Notes: generated by a model not told the origin, from the sequence alone. A DNA stretch of 64,000 bases from Telopea speciosissima (GCF_018873765.1 NC_057918.1:10920862-10984861); one strand, 5' to 3'. Counted from the stretch's first letter, positions 1 to 14,927 are shown. Translations and numbers: made by a program.

Positions 1-145
1 GGAACTGGGCCGGAGAGGAAACTGAAGGGGACAAAGATCCGCATAGATCTTGTATCAAGTATGACCTCAAACAGAACTGATTGGAGGATACGGATCCATA
101 TAGCTGTCCTCATTTAGTCAGGATAATGTTGAGTTGTTGTGGTGG
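1..145 (+). mobile_element. RTE-clade LINE 3' end fragment
   Basis: The stretch resembles the 3' end of plant RTE LINEs: a 'tatgacctcaaacagaactg' type block, then 'ggatccatatagctg', then a TTG-type tail (gagttgttgtgg). Related blocks recur at 39526, 39754, 40130 and, in minimal form, at 29300. The element continues off the left edge, so its length is unknown. The family assignment is from memory of the RTE tail and was not tested by alignment. Confidence 0.55.
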
Positions 146-546
146 AAAGTTGAAACACAAGCTGTTCATATGACGTAGGTACATTATTCCACATGATAAA
201 TACTATACGGGTAGTATTTGAAGGTATGAGCTACATGTTCTTATGAAGAAGGTTTAAACTTAGGAACACCATGTATCATGCCCTCATCCTGCTCCCCTCC
301 CTAAAACATGTTAATAATATTGATCCATATTATATTATTATTATCCAACAGATCCAAAATGTCTTTCAATTTCAACAATAAATGTGGAGAGTTTCCCGAC
401 ACAGTATTGCTAACGTATTATTATTGTCCATGTACGAAATTATATGATATATACAAAGCACCACGGATTAAGGTCAATAGTTATGACTTATGGCTTTCCA
501 TAATAGATTTTTGGATGGGTCATTCTATACGACTTGGCTCCTGTCC

Positions 547-701
547 AGCACCCTGCCTGGGTTGCATGTGCAGCGTCGGACACAGTGAGTCATGAAAAGA
601 TCGCCTCACTCCTGCCCGAGTGCCTTGCCCGAGAAGGGGTGAGGTGGTCTTGTCACGCCTCACCAAGTCCGGCGCTGCACATGCAGCCCGGGCAGGGTGC
701 T
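547..701. repeat. 155-bp near-palindromic foldback
   Basis: The outer arms (547-581 and 667-701) are 35 nt each and pair with only three differences, all T/C. The palindrome continues inward with weaker pairing (about 582-613 against 636-666), leaving a loop of about 20 nt. The sequence is GC-rich compared with its AT-rich surroundings. It could be a foldback MITE or a young microRNA-like hairpin; no target duplication was identified. Confidence 0.7.
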
Positions 702-738
702 AAACATAAGCCTTTTCTCATTCTATAAACCCCATGTA

Positions 739-1340
739 GAAAACGAGAACTTAAAACGATGTAGATAATAATGAAAATCGAGAATAAATAATCACACACA
801 ACGCACCACACAAAGAATTTACATGGTTCTGCAAAATTGTCTACGTCGACGGTGAGATGAGATCTGTTCCACTATCAATGGAGAATAAGGTTATAGCCGC
901 TTATGAACAAGTGCTTAGCACACTTGATAGCTTGTGGTGCGTAAAAGCCCATTGCTACCGGGAGGTCTTGGGTTCAGGCCTCCTGATTCACACCTTCCCT
1001 TCCCCTTAGAATAGAATAGAGCATACTTGGAAAATCAGGTTTTTTAACTCAACTCGTCTTTCAGAAAAACCTGAATATACCAATTTCGTCATTTTTTACC
1101 ATGATCTAGTCTACATGACACTTGACCAGATTTTCTAAAATTTTGAATCAACCCTCGGGCAACCGACCCCAATCAAAACCCGATTTTCCAACTATGGAAT
1201 AGAGCAGAACCTATTAAAAAAAAAGAGGTTATAGCAGCTTGTTCTCACAAATTGCTTACAGGAAGAGGAAGAATCCTTGATACAAATATATAACGAAACC
1301 CTATATAAATAATCTATCAAAATTCCAGGAAACCCTATAT
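739..1340 (-). mobile_element. Old LTR fragment, interrupted by a SINE
   Basis: Read on the minus strand, this region matches the LTR-like block in the WRKY intron at about 4360-4600. Shared blocks are 'tgtaagcaat', 'ttattctccattgatagtg', 'atctcatctcac' and 'tgcatcgttttag' type sequence. It looks like a diverged solo LTR or LTR fragment, probably Copia-like. A SINE at 903-1227 splits it. It is an old, broken relic; exact ends and target duplication are not clear. Confidence 0.5.
903..1227 (+). mobile_element. tRNA-derived SINE inside the LTR relic
   Basis: It has a Pol III-like box B (gggttcaggcctcc near 968-982), a box A-like stretch (gatagcttgtggtgcg near 926), and an A-run near 1215-1224. 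It is flanked by near-identical 'aggttatagcngctt' sequences (about 888-902 and 1228-1242), which fits a target-site duplication of about 15 bp. Removing it restores the LTR-like sequence seen at 4390-4460. The same SINE family occurs inverted at about 19325-19455. Confidence 0.6.
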
Positions 1341-2102
1341 CCGTACCCCCAACACCCCGAGAGAGAGAGAGAGAAAGAGAGAGGGCAGATAAGAGGGAAT
1401 CGTTTTGTTTGGTTTAAAAACAAGCAATTGGATTGGGGAGGTGATGAAGTCAATGGCAACGACAACCCCCAATCCCTATTATTGAAACACCGGCTTTGAC
1501 CGGTATCGTTGGCATCATTAATAAGTATGAAAGCGGAATGACGGCACCAGATTCTAGTAGTAAGAGGTTCTCATCACCGGAATCAGGCAACTCAGGTACG
1601 TCGGCGGTAGCAATTTTGACAGGTAAACCGGTTAATTTCCATGTGACGTTGATCACCCTGTACGTACGAACCTTCAACGATCCTATCTACTAGTGTGGAC
1701 CGCCTAATGCGCCTTAAACCCCTCTCTCTCTCTCTTTCTTGCTTGGGTGAAGACAGAAAAGACCTCCATTTATGTATTTATAAAAATAGTTCTCAAGCGT
1801 TGAAGTTGAATTCTTCTTCTCCTCTTCTCTACTTTTTATTTCTATTTATTTGACAAAAAATGAATAAAATAAAAGAAAGGTTTGGTTTGCTTGTCAGAAT
1901 GAACTTGGTGGGCTAGCTGTTGACATATTTATGAGTGTGTGGATTTGTAATGGGCTAAAGATATACCACTTGGGTTTTTGAATTTGTTTTAAAAATTAAA
2001 AGTCAGAAACTAGAAAGAGAAGGCCAACCAACCCCTTATAAGTACACAGTATAACAGAGATCTCAAACACAACAAGCTTTAGAAGAGCAAACAAAGAGAT
2101 CC
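1341..2102 (+). promoter_or_regulatory. Upstream/promoter region of the WRKY gene
   Basis: A (GA)n tract lies at about 1359-1383 and a (CT)n tract at 1721-1740. A TATA-like 'ccttataagtac' at about 2034-2044 sits some 60 bp before the start codon. A full W-box TTGACC is at 1496-1501, with further TTGAC cores near 1614, 1849 and 1918. WRKY genes are often autoregulated through W-boxes, but use of these sites is inference. Short ORFs at 1450-1693 on both strands resemble no known protein. Confidence 0.4.
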
Positions 2103-5583
<3,481 letters not shown>

Positions 5584-6512
5584 TGGAGGGAATAGCAAGC
5601 AAGAGACCTTCTTGGAAGTTTTAGGGGTTTTTTTTTTTTTTTTTTTTTTTTAGTTGTGTGTGGATAAAATGGGTTTTAAGGAATAGGTTGACTTGGCTAT
5701 GAAGCCATTGAAATTAAGCTCTTTTTGATCATTGGATATAGTCTTTTTCTTAGCCTATAATAGTGTAATCAAGGTTATGAATTAATGTATGATAAGGATG
5801 TTTTTGTACAAATGGAAAAGGACAAAGTCAATTTATAGAGGTTTTTTTTTTTTTTTTTTGTTTCTCACTTTTTAATTAATGAACCCATAAAAGTTAAAAG
5901 TTAATAATAAACAATGAATTAAAGACGGTGATAGCCTTTGATTAATGGGTTAATTTTGCAATCAAAGGCTTAATTATATCGTTGTTGAGTTGTAAGTAGT
6001 CTTGACTTTCATCATACAGTTGGGTCCGTTAGAATTAATCGAGACATCAAACCTGTTTGTGATGCATGGGAATTATTAAAAATTAGAGAGAGAGTTTTCT
6101 AAGCTAGCAGCGTAAGGGAATGCATCGATGAGGTGTGACAAAATGATACCTACATGGAAGATAACGAGATCATTTTATTTGAGGAAGAGAGAGATAGACG
6201 CAGATCAAGCTGTTAGCATACTTTGCCAGGCTCATAGAACCTTTTCTCACAATATTATCTCCTGAGTTCACAAATGAGACGATTTCTTAGATTTATTTAG
6301 ATAATTTATTTTCTTATCTAATAGATCTAGACAAATTTCCCATTCACAAAACTCTTTCACATCGCCTATCGTTTTTTGGTTCTTCCAAGTCCTAATTGGC
6401 ACCTCTCTTCATTAAAAAATTACCTTCACTACGAATGCTTGTGTGGAGGATGTTTGACCCAATACCCAACTACACCGCCATCAATTCAATATGAAAAACC
6501 TTATTAGGGGTA
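5584..6512. other. WRKY 3' UTR and AT-rich spacer, no gene seen
   Basis: The stretch begins with the WRKY 3' UTR, which contains long T-runs at about 5626-5652 and 5841-5859. Beyond that it is AT-rich non-coding sequence without recognisable protein-coding or RNA-gene features. Confidence 0.6.
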
Positions 6513-7060
6513 TCAATGTGAATACTTTACAAGGGGGATAAATATAAGGAAGAGGATTACCCACGACACCAATGTGGGGGGAGGAATCTCCCACGTCACG
6601 CTACTGGTGGCATGGAGAAGAGTATCATCCACATGAAATCCGTATGGTTGAGGCAAAAGATTGAGAGCAAACAATGAGAGAACCCATGTGTAAAGGTAAT
6701 AGTGTAGTGACTCCATGGGACTCTTTTTCCCTAGGATGTAATTTTCAAGGGAAAAGGATCGCTGCCTAGTCGTTTGACACATGCATCCAGACATAGGAGC
6801 ATGCAAAATTACCATCTCATCCCTATAAAATAAAAAATTTCATCCATGTTAATGCTCTTGTGAGTGTTCTCATTGGCCCCACACTGGTACAGTACTGACC
6901 ACGCAACCAGACAATGATCTCAATCCAAATTTTCAATCTACCTTTAGATATTTTTTCTTGTCCATGTAATTGTGATTCATAGTATATATATACGTGACCA
7001 AGTGATCTTTTGTCTTTGTTCTTTCTTTCTAATAAAGTCATTATCTATAAAAAATAAAAA
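6513..7060. repeat. Dispersed repeat, unclassified (copy 1 of 3)
   Basis: The core at about 6770-6900 shares an ordered series of blocks with 61735-61870 and 62640-62790: 'cataggag' + 'aaattacc', a C-rich 'cccta/ctaaaat' block, then 'tttcat' and 'ttaatgctc', and 'cattggcccc'. It ends near an A-rich tract (about 7050-7068). No coding capacity or clear terminal repeats were found. The minus-strand ORFs in this interval look like chance frames. Confidence 0.45.
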
Positions 7061-8895
7061 TAAAAAAGGGTCCACGATGGGTGGAGGCTTCTCATTTAGT
7101 CGGTAAACATATTAAGATAAGATTCTCGTCAGCCTTCTCTATTGATATTTGTTTGCTTGCCTTGTCCAGACTCTATAAGTCTAGGGCATCAGCCAAAAAA
7201 TATAAATAAACACAAAAATTTTATTAATTTTTTTCCCCTACTTCCATCATCACCGGCCAATATCTACATCACCCATCTTCATTTAAATGCCATTAATTTG
7301 ATTAATCAAAGAAGATTGTGTAATCTAAACTCTAAATTAAGTAAACGTCATGGTAAAAGAGGTCAAAATCTCAATCTCCTAATTCAATTGGTTTGGGTAG
7401 TCAATGGTGACATTTGATGAGTCAATTACAGCCTTTTTTTTAATGATTAATGATTAATTAAGGTTTCCATTTGAAGATGAAAGCTTAAAACCAATGGTTT
7501 AAGAACAAGAGATGATGAAACTTATGTTATTAAATTAATGATACCTCGGACGTTGGATAGTGGTGATGCATGAGGATATAATAAATTAAAATAAAACTCT
7601 TATAGTGTGGTCCAATTAGAAGGTATCATTAACCGTCTCATGCCTTGAATAGATACAAACTTGATCTCTTTTCCCGGCGTGTGATATTGCTTAGGTAGGT
7701 CTTTGCCTATATGATATGTTTCTTTCACCTATCATGGTTGTTCAGATTTACATTTTATTTAATGTTAGTTTAGGTGAGGCTGAATTTTTTTACTTTAGAT
7801 GAATCCAAAGGCTTTCTGTTCAGATCTCGAGTTTCAATCAAATCAAAGTTTACCAAGTGGCCAAACAAAGCAATGAAAAAAATTAAGGACGACTACCGCA
7901 GAATACCTGGATATACAAAAGAGGTTATGCGTACATGTAATAATGATATTCAAATAGAATACAGACTTGATTTTTTTTATTTTTTTTTTTTGTTGATGAC
8001 TACCACTGTAACTCAATGTTGATGAAGCACTCGTATGTTTGTCACGTCCTTCATTGTTTTGTGTATCACGTCCTTCATTAACAATAATAGAATTCGGACA
8101 ATGGTAGGAGAAAAAAATGGTGGGACTGACTCGTGCATCGATCAGTCTCTTTAAAATCTTAGTTGCCCTTACTGGTGCAACTGGGTTGGTGTGAACTAGT
8201 CTTCAAAGATAAAATAGCCCTTATAGGCCCACTAGTCCACGCGCACTCACTGACTAGGCCCTGTCAAGATACCTTGGGTTGAACACAATTTGAAGAACTC
8301 GATGGGAAGAATTAAGAGAATAAATAAAAAATACTATTGCAGAGCAGGGGTAGGAGAGAGAGAAACAAATGAGGAATTAGTTATGATGCATCTAATGTAT
8401 GGACTTCAACGGCATGGATTAAATCTAATGGAAAGGATTCGAAAATCTGTGATTTTCAACACATCCTTTTGTATGGACATGTATTTTTAAAAAGATATAT
8501 CTATATTGAAGGAACCTATCCTTTACAATTAAGAATAAGCTCAAATAGCCCATCAAAAAGAAAAGCCCAAGCGACCAAGGCCCATGTAATAAAAGTATGT
8601 TAAATAGAAAAAGGCTCGGCCCAGTGCGCCCGTATGTGCAAAGACGTCAAGGTTGTAATATCTTTCTACTATATGCTGCTTTTAGATCGAGGTTCTCTCT
8701 CACAGACTATGAAATGACCTCACTGCCTTCCTATGTATGAAATCGTTATGTCGCATGTCATTGGTGTGCTCCTCTATGCTGCTTGCCCAGAGAACCCTCT
8801 TTCAAAAATATAATAGGACAATGATTGGACCACCCATATGGGATCATATTAAATGAATTTTCGACATATTTATGCCAATACGAAATACCTTTTAT
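7061..8895. other. Intergenic, nothing recognised
   Basis: AT-rich sequence with short ORFs (7142-7417, 7774-8022, 8290-8490) that match no family I recognise and show no splice context. 'Ggcccac'-type motifs occur near 8225 and 8580, but no associated gene is visible. Confidence 0.5.
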
Positions 8896-9310
8896 GTAGG
8901 CCTGTAAACGGATCGGATTAGGCTCGGATACAGATCGGATGTAATCGAATTCGGATATTCCCTGATCGAATACGGATACCTCTAAACAGATTCGGATGCC
9001 GATCGAATTTGGATTTTCGATTTTCGACCATCCGTTTACACCTCTGCCTTGTGTAACCCGAACCTTCCTCCCCCTAGTGGATACAATTCACTCTCAATCC
9101 GTAGTTTTAGATCATGATTCTCTTCTCCTCATATTCTAGAACCTGTTGAATCTTCAAAAACCCTCAAGATCGCTATTTACTTAATTTTTTAAAATTAAGT
9201 ATTCGGATTCGGATTTTTTTCCGGATATCTCTAATCGAATACGGATGCCCCTAAACGGATACGGATGTGGATCGAATTTGAATTTTCAGCTATCCATTTA
9301 CAGCCCTACT
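8896..9310. mobile_element. TIR element built from CGGAT phrase repeats
   Basis: The left end 'taggcctgtaaacggat' and the right end, read inverted ('tagggctgtaaatggat'), form a terminal inverted repeat of about 17 bp. The interior is a degenerate repeat of GGAT/CGAAT phrases such as 'gaatacggatacctctaaac'. A non-phrase stretch at about 9045-9190 interrupts it and may be a later insertion; an internal terminus-like 'ccgtttacacc' at about 9031 supports nesting. It is related in design to 61880-62135. Confidence 0.5.
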
Positions 9311-9459
9311 ATGCTCACTTGAGTGGATGGGTGATCACCTGCGGGTGACGTAATCTTTTCCTAAATTATCATCTTCTTATCCTCAACACCGGCATAACCT
9401 TATGAATGGAAGCTAAAACAAAAGCCATGGAACTTTCTCCTCTAAAAGGAAATCAGTTT

Positions 9460-9700
9460 AATTCTCCCAGGCCCATTTTTAGGTAAAAACCAAGCAAACT
9501 TCAGGCCCATATAAAACCCACAACCCATATAGACCCATAAGAGCCATGGAACCGGATCTCTCATCCACTCGGACCAGATCATCGACAAGTGAGTCGATTA
9601 TTCGAAACTTGGGCGCGGGAGTGGGAGTGTGGAGTGTGGAGTGTAGAGAATGGAGACCGTAAACAGTAAAAGGACGTGTCTCTTTTTGGAATGCCACGTG
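9460..9700 (+). promoter_or_regulatory. Promoter of the CBS gene with ABRE/G-box pair
   Basis: Two GGCCCA motifs (about 9470 and 9504) and a TATA-like 'tataaaa' (9510-9516) lie upstream. An ACGTGTC ABRE is at 9674-9680 and a CACGTG G-box at 9695-9700. Closely spaced ABREs are a hallmark of ABA-responsive plant promoters, so stress or ABA control is a reasonable inference. The transcription start was not determined, so the ABREs could lie in the promoter or the 5' leader. Confidence 0.4.
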
Positions 9701-10170
9701 TTGCTTTGGAACTCGATGCTTGTGGAAGATAACTCTTCATTCACTTACACTTGGCAACCCAGAAGCCAGAAGTTACGGATACCCACACCAGCTGTTCTTC
9801 AAAGTGGAATAAAGCTATCTCTCACACAAACAAGCCCGTCTTTGTCTGTGTCTTTGTTGTTGAATCGACTGAAATCCTCAGTATCTGAACGAAAGAGGTA
9901 CTAGATCACCATCTTTCGTTTTCTCTTGATAGACATTTTTATCTATTTTAAAATCTTAATGGGTACACAGAAATTAATGTTTAGATATGTTTGATTTTCA
10001 ATGATGATCATGATCATGATCATGGATCCAAATATTTCATCTGGGTTTTCTTCATCAATGGCATAAGTTCTTTAGATTTCTGTATATTGATGAACAGAGA
10101 ATGATGGATCAGTTCCACATTTGCAAATCTCTGCTGTGAATCTAATGTATAACCGTAAACCGTGTAGGTT

Positions 10171-12798
10171 ATGGCACAAGTACAAGAAGAAAAGGGAAGT
10201 TCGAAACTTGCAAATTGCGATGATTATTTTGAGACAATCCAGTCCAGGAAGAAATTGCCCTATTCGTTACAGGAGTCTCTAACCGCTGCATTTGCAAGGA
10301 TTCCTGTTTCATCCTTCCCAGAGGTTCCAGGGGGTAAAGGTGATTCCTCTCTTGTGATTTTTACTTTCTTGATCATGACCCCATCAGATCATTGCTCTGT
10401 TCCATTTATAATCTGTTCTTTAATTTCTGCAGTGGTCGAAATTCCGGCTGATACTTCCATTGGTGATGCTGTCAAGATTTTATCTGAATGCAACATTTTG
10501 TCTGCTCCTGTGACAAACCCAGATGCTGAGGGTAGTCTTGATTGGAGGAATTGTTATTTAGGAATTGTAGACTATTCTGCAATCATTCTCTGGGTTTTAG
10601 AGACCGCAGAACTCGCGGCAGTTGCTTTATCAACAGGTTCTGCAACTGCCACTGGTGTAGGTGCTGGTGCTGTTGGAGCTCTTGGAGCAGTGGCCTTGGG
10701 TGCAACTGGTCCTGCGGCTGTTGCAGGGCTCACTGTTGCTGCTGTTGGGGCTGCAGTGGCTGGTGGTATTGCTGCTGATAAGGGGATGGGAAAGGATGCT
10801 TCCACTGCTGCTGATGCTCTGGGAGAGGACTTTTACAAAGTTTTACTTCAAGAAGAACCCTTTAAATCAACAAAAGTAAGCTAGGAGCCATTTTTAGAAA
10901 TTTTTCTGTCATTTCATCCTCATTTACAAATGTCATGTAATAGTGGCACTTAAACTCACATCACTGCAAGAGAGTTGAAGAAAGATCTCTGTACCTTTGC
11001 ACTACAAATGGGGTCTGGGTTCCGCTGAATGGGCTTCACTGATATATGAACTTGATATGTAGTAGGTGGGCAGAACCTGTATGAAGGAAAGCATCTTCCA
11101 TCTACAGATCCATTTTTATAGGCTGATAAATAGAATTTACCGAGTTTCCTGCTTGTCTGCTATGAATATATTCTAGTAGCTACCTCATTCATGCTGGTCC
11201 CAGCTTTTGTTCTTGAAACTAAGTAAGTTTACCTTTGGTTTGACCTCTTGTTTCAGGTGAGATCAATACTCAAATCCTTCCGTTGGGCTCCTTTTCTTCC
11301 TGTTGCAACTCATAGTTCCATGTTGAGCGTGTTATTGCTGCTTTCAAAATACAGAATGAGGAATGTACCTGTAATTGAAACTGGCAAGCCGTATATGAAG
11401 AATTTCATTACTCAATCAGCAGTTATACATGGCCTTAAAGAGTGCAAGGGAAGAGATTGGTTTGATTGCATTTCTGGACGTCCAATCTCTGATTTTGGAC
11501 TTCCTTTCATGTCTTATAATGAGGTGAGATTGCCATCTCTTGTACAGATATATAATATGGTGTTATATTCACATCCCCCCCTCCCCCCTAAAAACAAAAC
11601 AAAACAAAAAAAGCCAAATTGCTTTAACTGTAGTGGTTAAACCTGCTACCATCAGCAAACAACCCAACCCACTTTTCTTGGAAAAGTAACTCTAAACCTC
11701 TAATGAAGAAGACTTGTTTTTTTTTTTTGTTTGGGTGGGTGTGTGTGTAGTGGGGGGGGGGGGGTCTTGGTAAATCTTGCCATGATATTTATCTGGTATT
11801 ATTCTTAACTTTTTTTGTGACTTCTGTCCTTAGTTCTTTACACAAGGCATAATTGCATCATTATTTTGTAGTTCTCTCTTATCTTGTTCTTCAAACACAA
11901 GGAAAGATGTACTGAACACTGACAATTTTCCTTAAACTATTTCTCCATTTCATATCTACCCGAGATGAGTGTAAAGAAATGTTTGGGGATGCCATATAGT
12001 GGAAAACATTTTTCAGCTTTGCCATCGGATATGGAATTAAAAAAAAAAAGGATGTTTTCTATTATGGTGGTCAGGTTATTACCGTCGAGAGTGATGAGCT
12101 GATTCTGGAAGCTTTTAAGCGCATGAAAGACAACCAAGTTGGTGGACTTCCTGTCATTGAGGGCCCTCAAAGGAAGATCGTGGGGAATGTTAGCATTAGA
12201 GACATCAGGCACCTATTGCTCAAACCTGGACTTTTCTCCAATTTCAGGTACTCATTTCAGGCAACAAGTGGGATATTTAACACACTTTGAAATTATATTG
12301 TCTTGTCCTGCCGAACTGTATAGTTCGATTATAACACTCAGATTGAGTAAGAAAATTTTCCTATCACAGAAGTTAATCTTGTGGAACCATCAATAGCTAT
12401 CTGAAATCACGAAGCATTATGGTTCCACTCACCATTTCTTTGTGAATGTGCTTGTTATCATTACTTGCTATTGTTGTGTGTAAATATTGATTACCTTTTT
12501 TGCTTGCTTTTATTGCAGGCAACTCACTGCAAAGGACTTCATTAACACCCTCACTTCAACACAAGAATCTGGGAATGTTGTCACACCAATAACATGCAAG
12601 CCTGATGCTCTCCTCGGTAATGTGATTGAAATTCTTGCTTCCAAAGCAGTTCACAGGGTTTATGTGGTGGCTGCCGAGGACGATGCAGTTGTCGGTGTCA
12701 TTACTCTCAGGGACGTGATTTCTTGCTTCATCTTTGAACCTCCTAGCTATTTTGAGGATTACTTTGGGTTTTCTGCCAAAGAAATGCTGAACCAGTAA
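10171..12798 (+). CDS. CBS-domain protein, SnRK1 gamma-subunit-like (At1g69800 type)
   Basis: 443-aa protein with repeated CBS motifs, which bind adenosyl ligands; it is related to plant SNF1-kinase gamma subunits. Exons: 10171-10339, 10433-10875, 11257-11523, 12075-12247, 12519-12798; a 5' UTR exon ends at 9897 and its intron ends just before the ATG (10167). All splice sites are GT-AG and the frame is continuous. CBS-like segments include 'GDAVKILSECNILSAPV', 'LLLLSKYRMRNVPVI', 'EAFKRMKDNQVGGLPVIEG' and 'ASKAVHRVYVV'. A long Ala/Gly-rich hydrophobic insert (about residues 116-176) sits between the halves of the first CBS pair. This insert and the N-terminus match the At1g69800 class as I remember it, not KING1 itself. 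Whether it binds SnRK1 is unproven. Confidence 0.9.
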
Positions 12799-12942
12799 TA
12801 CTTATATATTTTGGGTCAATAATAACTGTGGTTGAAAGACAGGGGAAGGTGTTATACTTCAATTGTTTCGTGAGTGTATTATCTGCATCTAGTTTCTTTC
12901 AATCATAACAAACAATTACCTTGAAGTTTCCTTATCCAATGT

Positions 12943-13395
12943 TCACTCGTCATAATCTCTGTTATCCTTTCTAGATATGCCCAGCTTCCTTTCGAAAGGA
13001 GTATGGTTCCTGGGCTCTAATTCTGAAAGCATTAGACTGATTTCTTCACTCAGTTTAGTTTCTGAGTGACAAGAAGCAGCAGCAGCAAGCCGAGAAGCAA
13101 AAACAGGAGGTTGTTCTGGCAATTCTTGTATCAAGTTTCTACCTTCATCACGTCGCCCTGTTTGACCCAAAAGATCAATCATGGAACTAAAATGTATGGT
13201 AGTCAGGCTCAAACCATAATCCCTACTGATGGTCCTAAAGATTTTGCGTCCTCACCAACACGGCTATTGGGGCTGCATATAATTCTAGTTAAAGTAGCCA
13301 AATTTGGTTCCAAAACCACTTCTTTCATCATGTTGAATATTTTAAGTGCAGATTCTATTTCCCATTCCTCTCATTACCCAGAAATCATTGCATAT
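12943..13395 (-). pseudogene. PPR pseudogene, C-terminal half
   Basis: On the minus strand this encodes 'ALKIFNMMKEVVLEPN' and then 'SSMIDLLGQTGRRDEGRNLI', ending in an E-domain-like 'ISLMLSELEPRNHTPF'. This is the usual last PPR motifs plus E domain of a PLS-class pentatricopeptide protein, an organelle RNA-binding/editing factor. The frame is interrupted. The matching N-terminal half lies at 18875-19791, separated by a CACTA transposon. It converges with the 3' end of the CBS gene. Confidence 0.75.
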
Positions 13396-13409
13396 CACTA
13401 CAAGAAATA

Positions 13410-13885
13410 TGATTTTTGCCGACGGTAGAAATAGAGTTTCGTGGCCAAATATGATTTTCGATGACGGTTAGTTTATTACCGTCGCCCTATATAATTTGGG
13501 CGGCGGTGTACAATTTTCCGTCGTGAAAAATATAATAGAACGACGGTTTATATTTATTCGTCGGTAAAAATAAAATTAAGCGACGGTTTATAATTTTTTG
13601 TAGCAAAATATAATATTGGGCGACGGTTTACATTTAACCGTCGGCGAAAATGGAATTGGGGCGACGTTCACGGATTAACCGTCGTCGAAAATATAATGGG
13701 GGCAACGTTTTATAACTATTCATCGTTGAAATTGAATATGGGCGACGCTTTATACCTATCCATCGTTGAAAATACGTTACCAAAAAAAAAAAATCGTTGA
13801 AAATATATTTTGGACGACGTTTTTTAGTTATCCGTCGTGGAAAATAGAATTTAGACTACGGTTGGATTCTTACCGTCGTCGAGGA
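13410..13885. repeat. Left subterminal repeat array of the CACTA element
   Basis: About a dozen degenerate copies of a CGACGGTTTATA...CCGTCG unit occur in both orientations, spaced roughly 30-45 bp. In CACTA elements such subterminal motifs are the binding sites of the TnpA-type protein; that role here is inferred from the family. Confidence 0.85.
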
Positions 13886-14927
13886 GTAGCTTTTAACTTG
13901 GCAATTTTCCTCTTCCCGCTTTTCTTTCTCTTAAACCCAAACAACACCCATTATTCCCTCACAAAATCCCGCCATTCTCTCCTATCACTCTCCCCCCGAA
14001 CTTACGCTCTCTCACTACTCAATCTCTCAAACCCTAATATCTCTATAGCCATAATCAGAAGTTCAGAACCCTATTTTCCCCCTCTATTGAAAATCCCTGT
14101 GCTCTATTATTCACTCAATCTCTCTCAAATCTTTCTCAATCGCTCTAATCCTCTTTCAATCTCTATTCCATTGCTCCACCGCTCCACCAGGATAAGGAGA
14201 TAACGACGGAACCGGCGGGCTTGAAGTTGAATGCATCGGTACCAGGTATTATTTTTAATCCCATTTTCATCGCCCGTGTAAAAGAGGAGAGTAGAAGAGT
14301 AGAAGACTTTGAATAGCTAATGTCTTGTTATTCATCATCAGGGGAAGAAGGAGACGAGGAACCGACGCTGTGAGAGTTGGAGATTTCAGCCTCACTCTGC
14401 ATTTTGCGATTTCATCATCTGAGAGACGGAGTTCTGGGGAAATCTTTTGCGCTATATTTGTTCTTTGATCATCTGAGATACTTTGGTGTCTATGTGTCTC
14501 CTTTAATCTTTTTCTCATATTCCAGATTTTAATGCATTTTATAGATTTCATAAAACTCTGTTCACAGAAAATCAAATCCTATTTGAATGACAGTTATGCT
14601 TGCCAATTTTCATTACCCTGGAGTGCTTTGAGTGACAAGCTTTATCAAATTTTCTGTGCAGTTATGTAATATGCTGCTTTTTTCTTCTCTTTTATCCAAA
14701 AGAAATACAAGCCAGGCATAAGTTGTAGCTCTTATAGCGGCACATTCAACCCTATATTTGTGAGATGGGAAATCAAAAGTTCTATTCAAGTTGTTTGTTG
14801 TTTCAAGTTGTATGAAACTATTTTAATTCTAATGTCTTTCAACTATTGCTACTAGAATTTTCAGTGTTTAAATTGATTGGATATTCAACTTGCATTTACA
14901 CTTTGATTGTATCTGACTTGGCCATAG

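Noticed and set aside
1450-1693. Overlapping 65-75 aa ORFs on both strands upstream of the WRKY gene
   Set aside because: No similarity recognised; most likely promoter sequence that is open by chance.
10542-10879. Cys/Trp-rich and other frames overlapping the CBS gene
   Set aside because: Shadow frames of the Ala/Gly-rich exon 2.
13766-14203. 145-aa + ORF inside the CACTA element
   Set aside because: It starts in the subterminal repeat array and runs through CT-rich UTR-like sequence; not a transposase.
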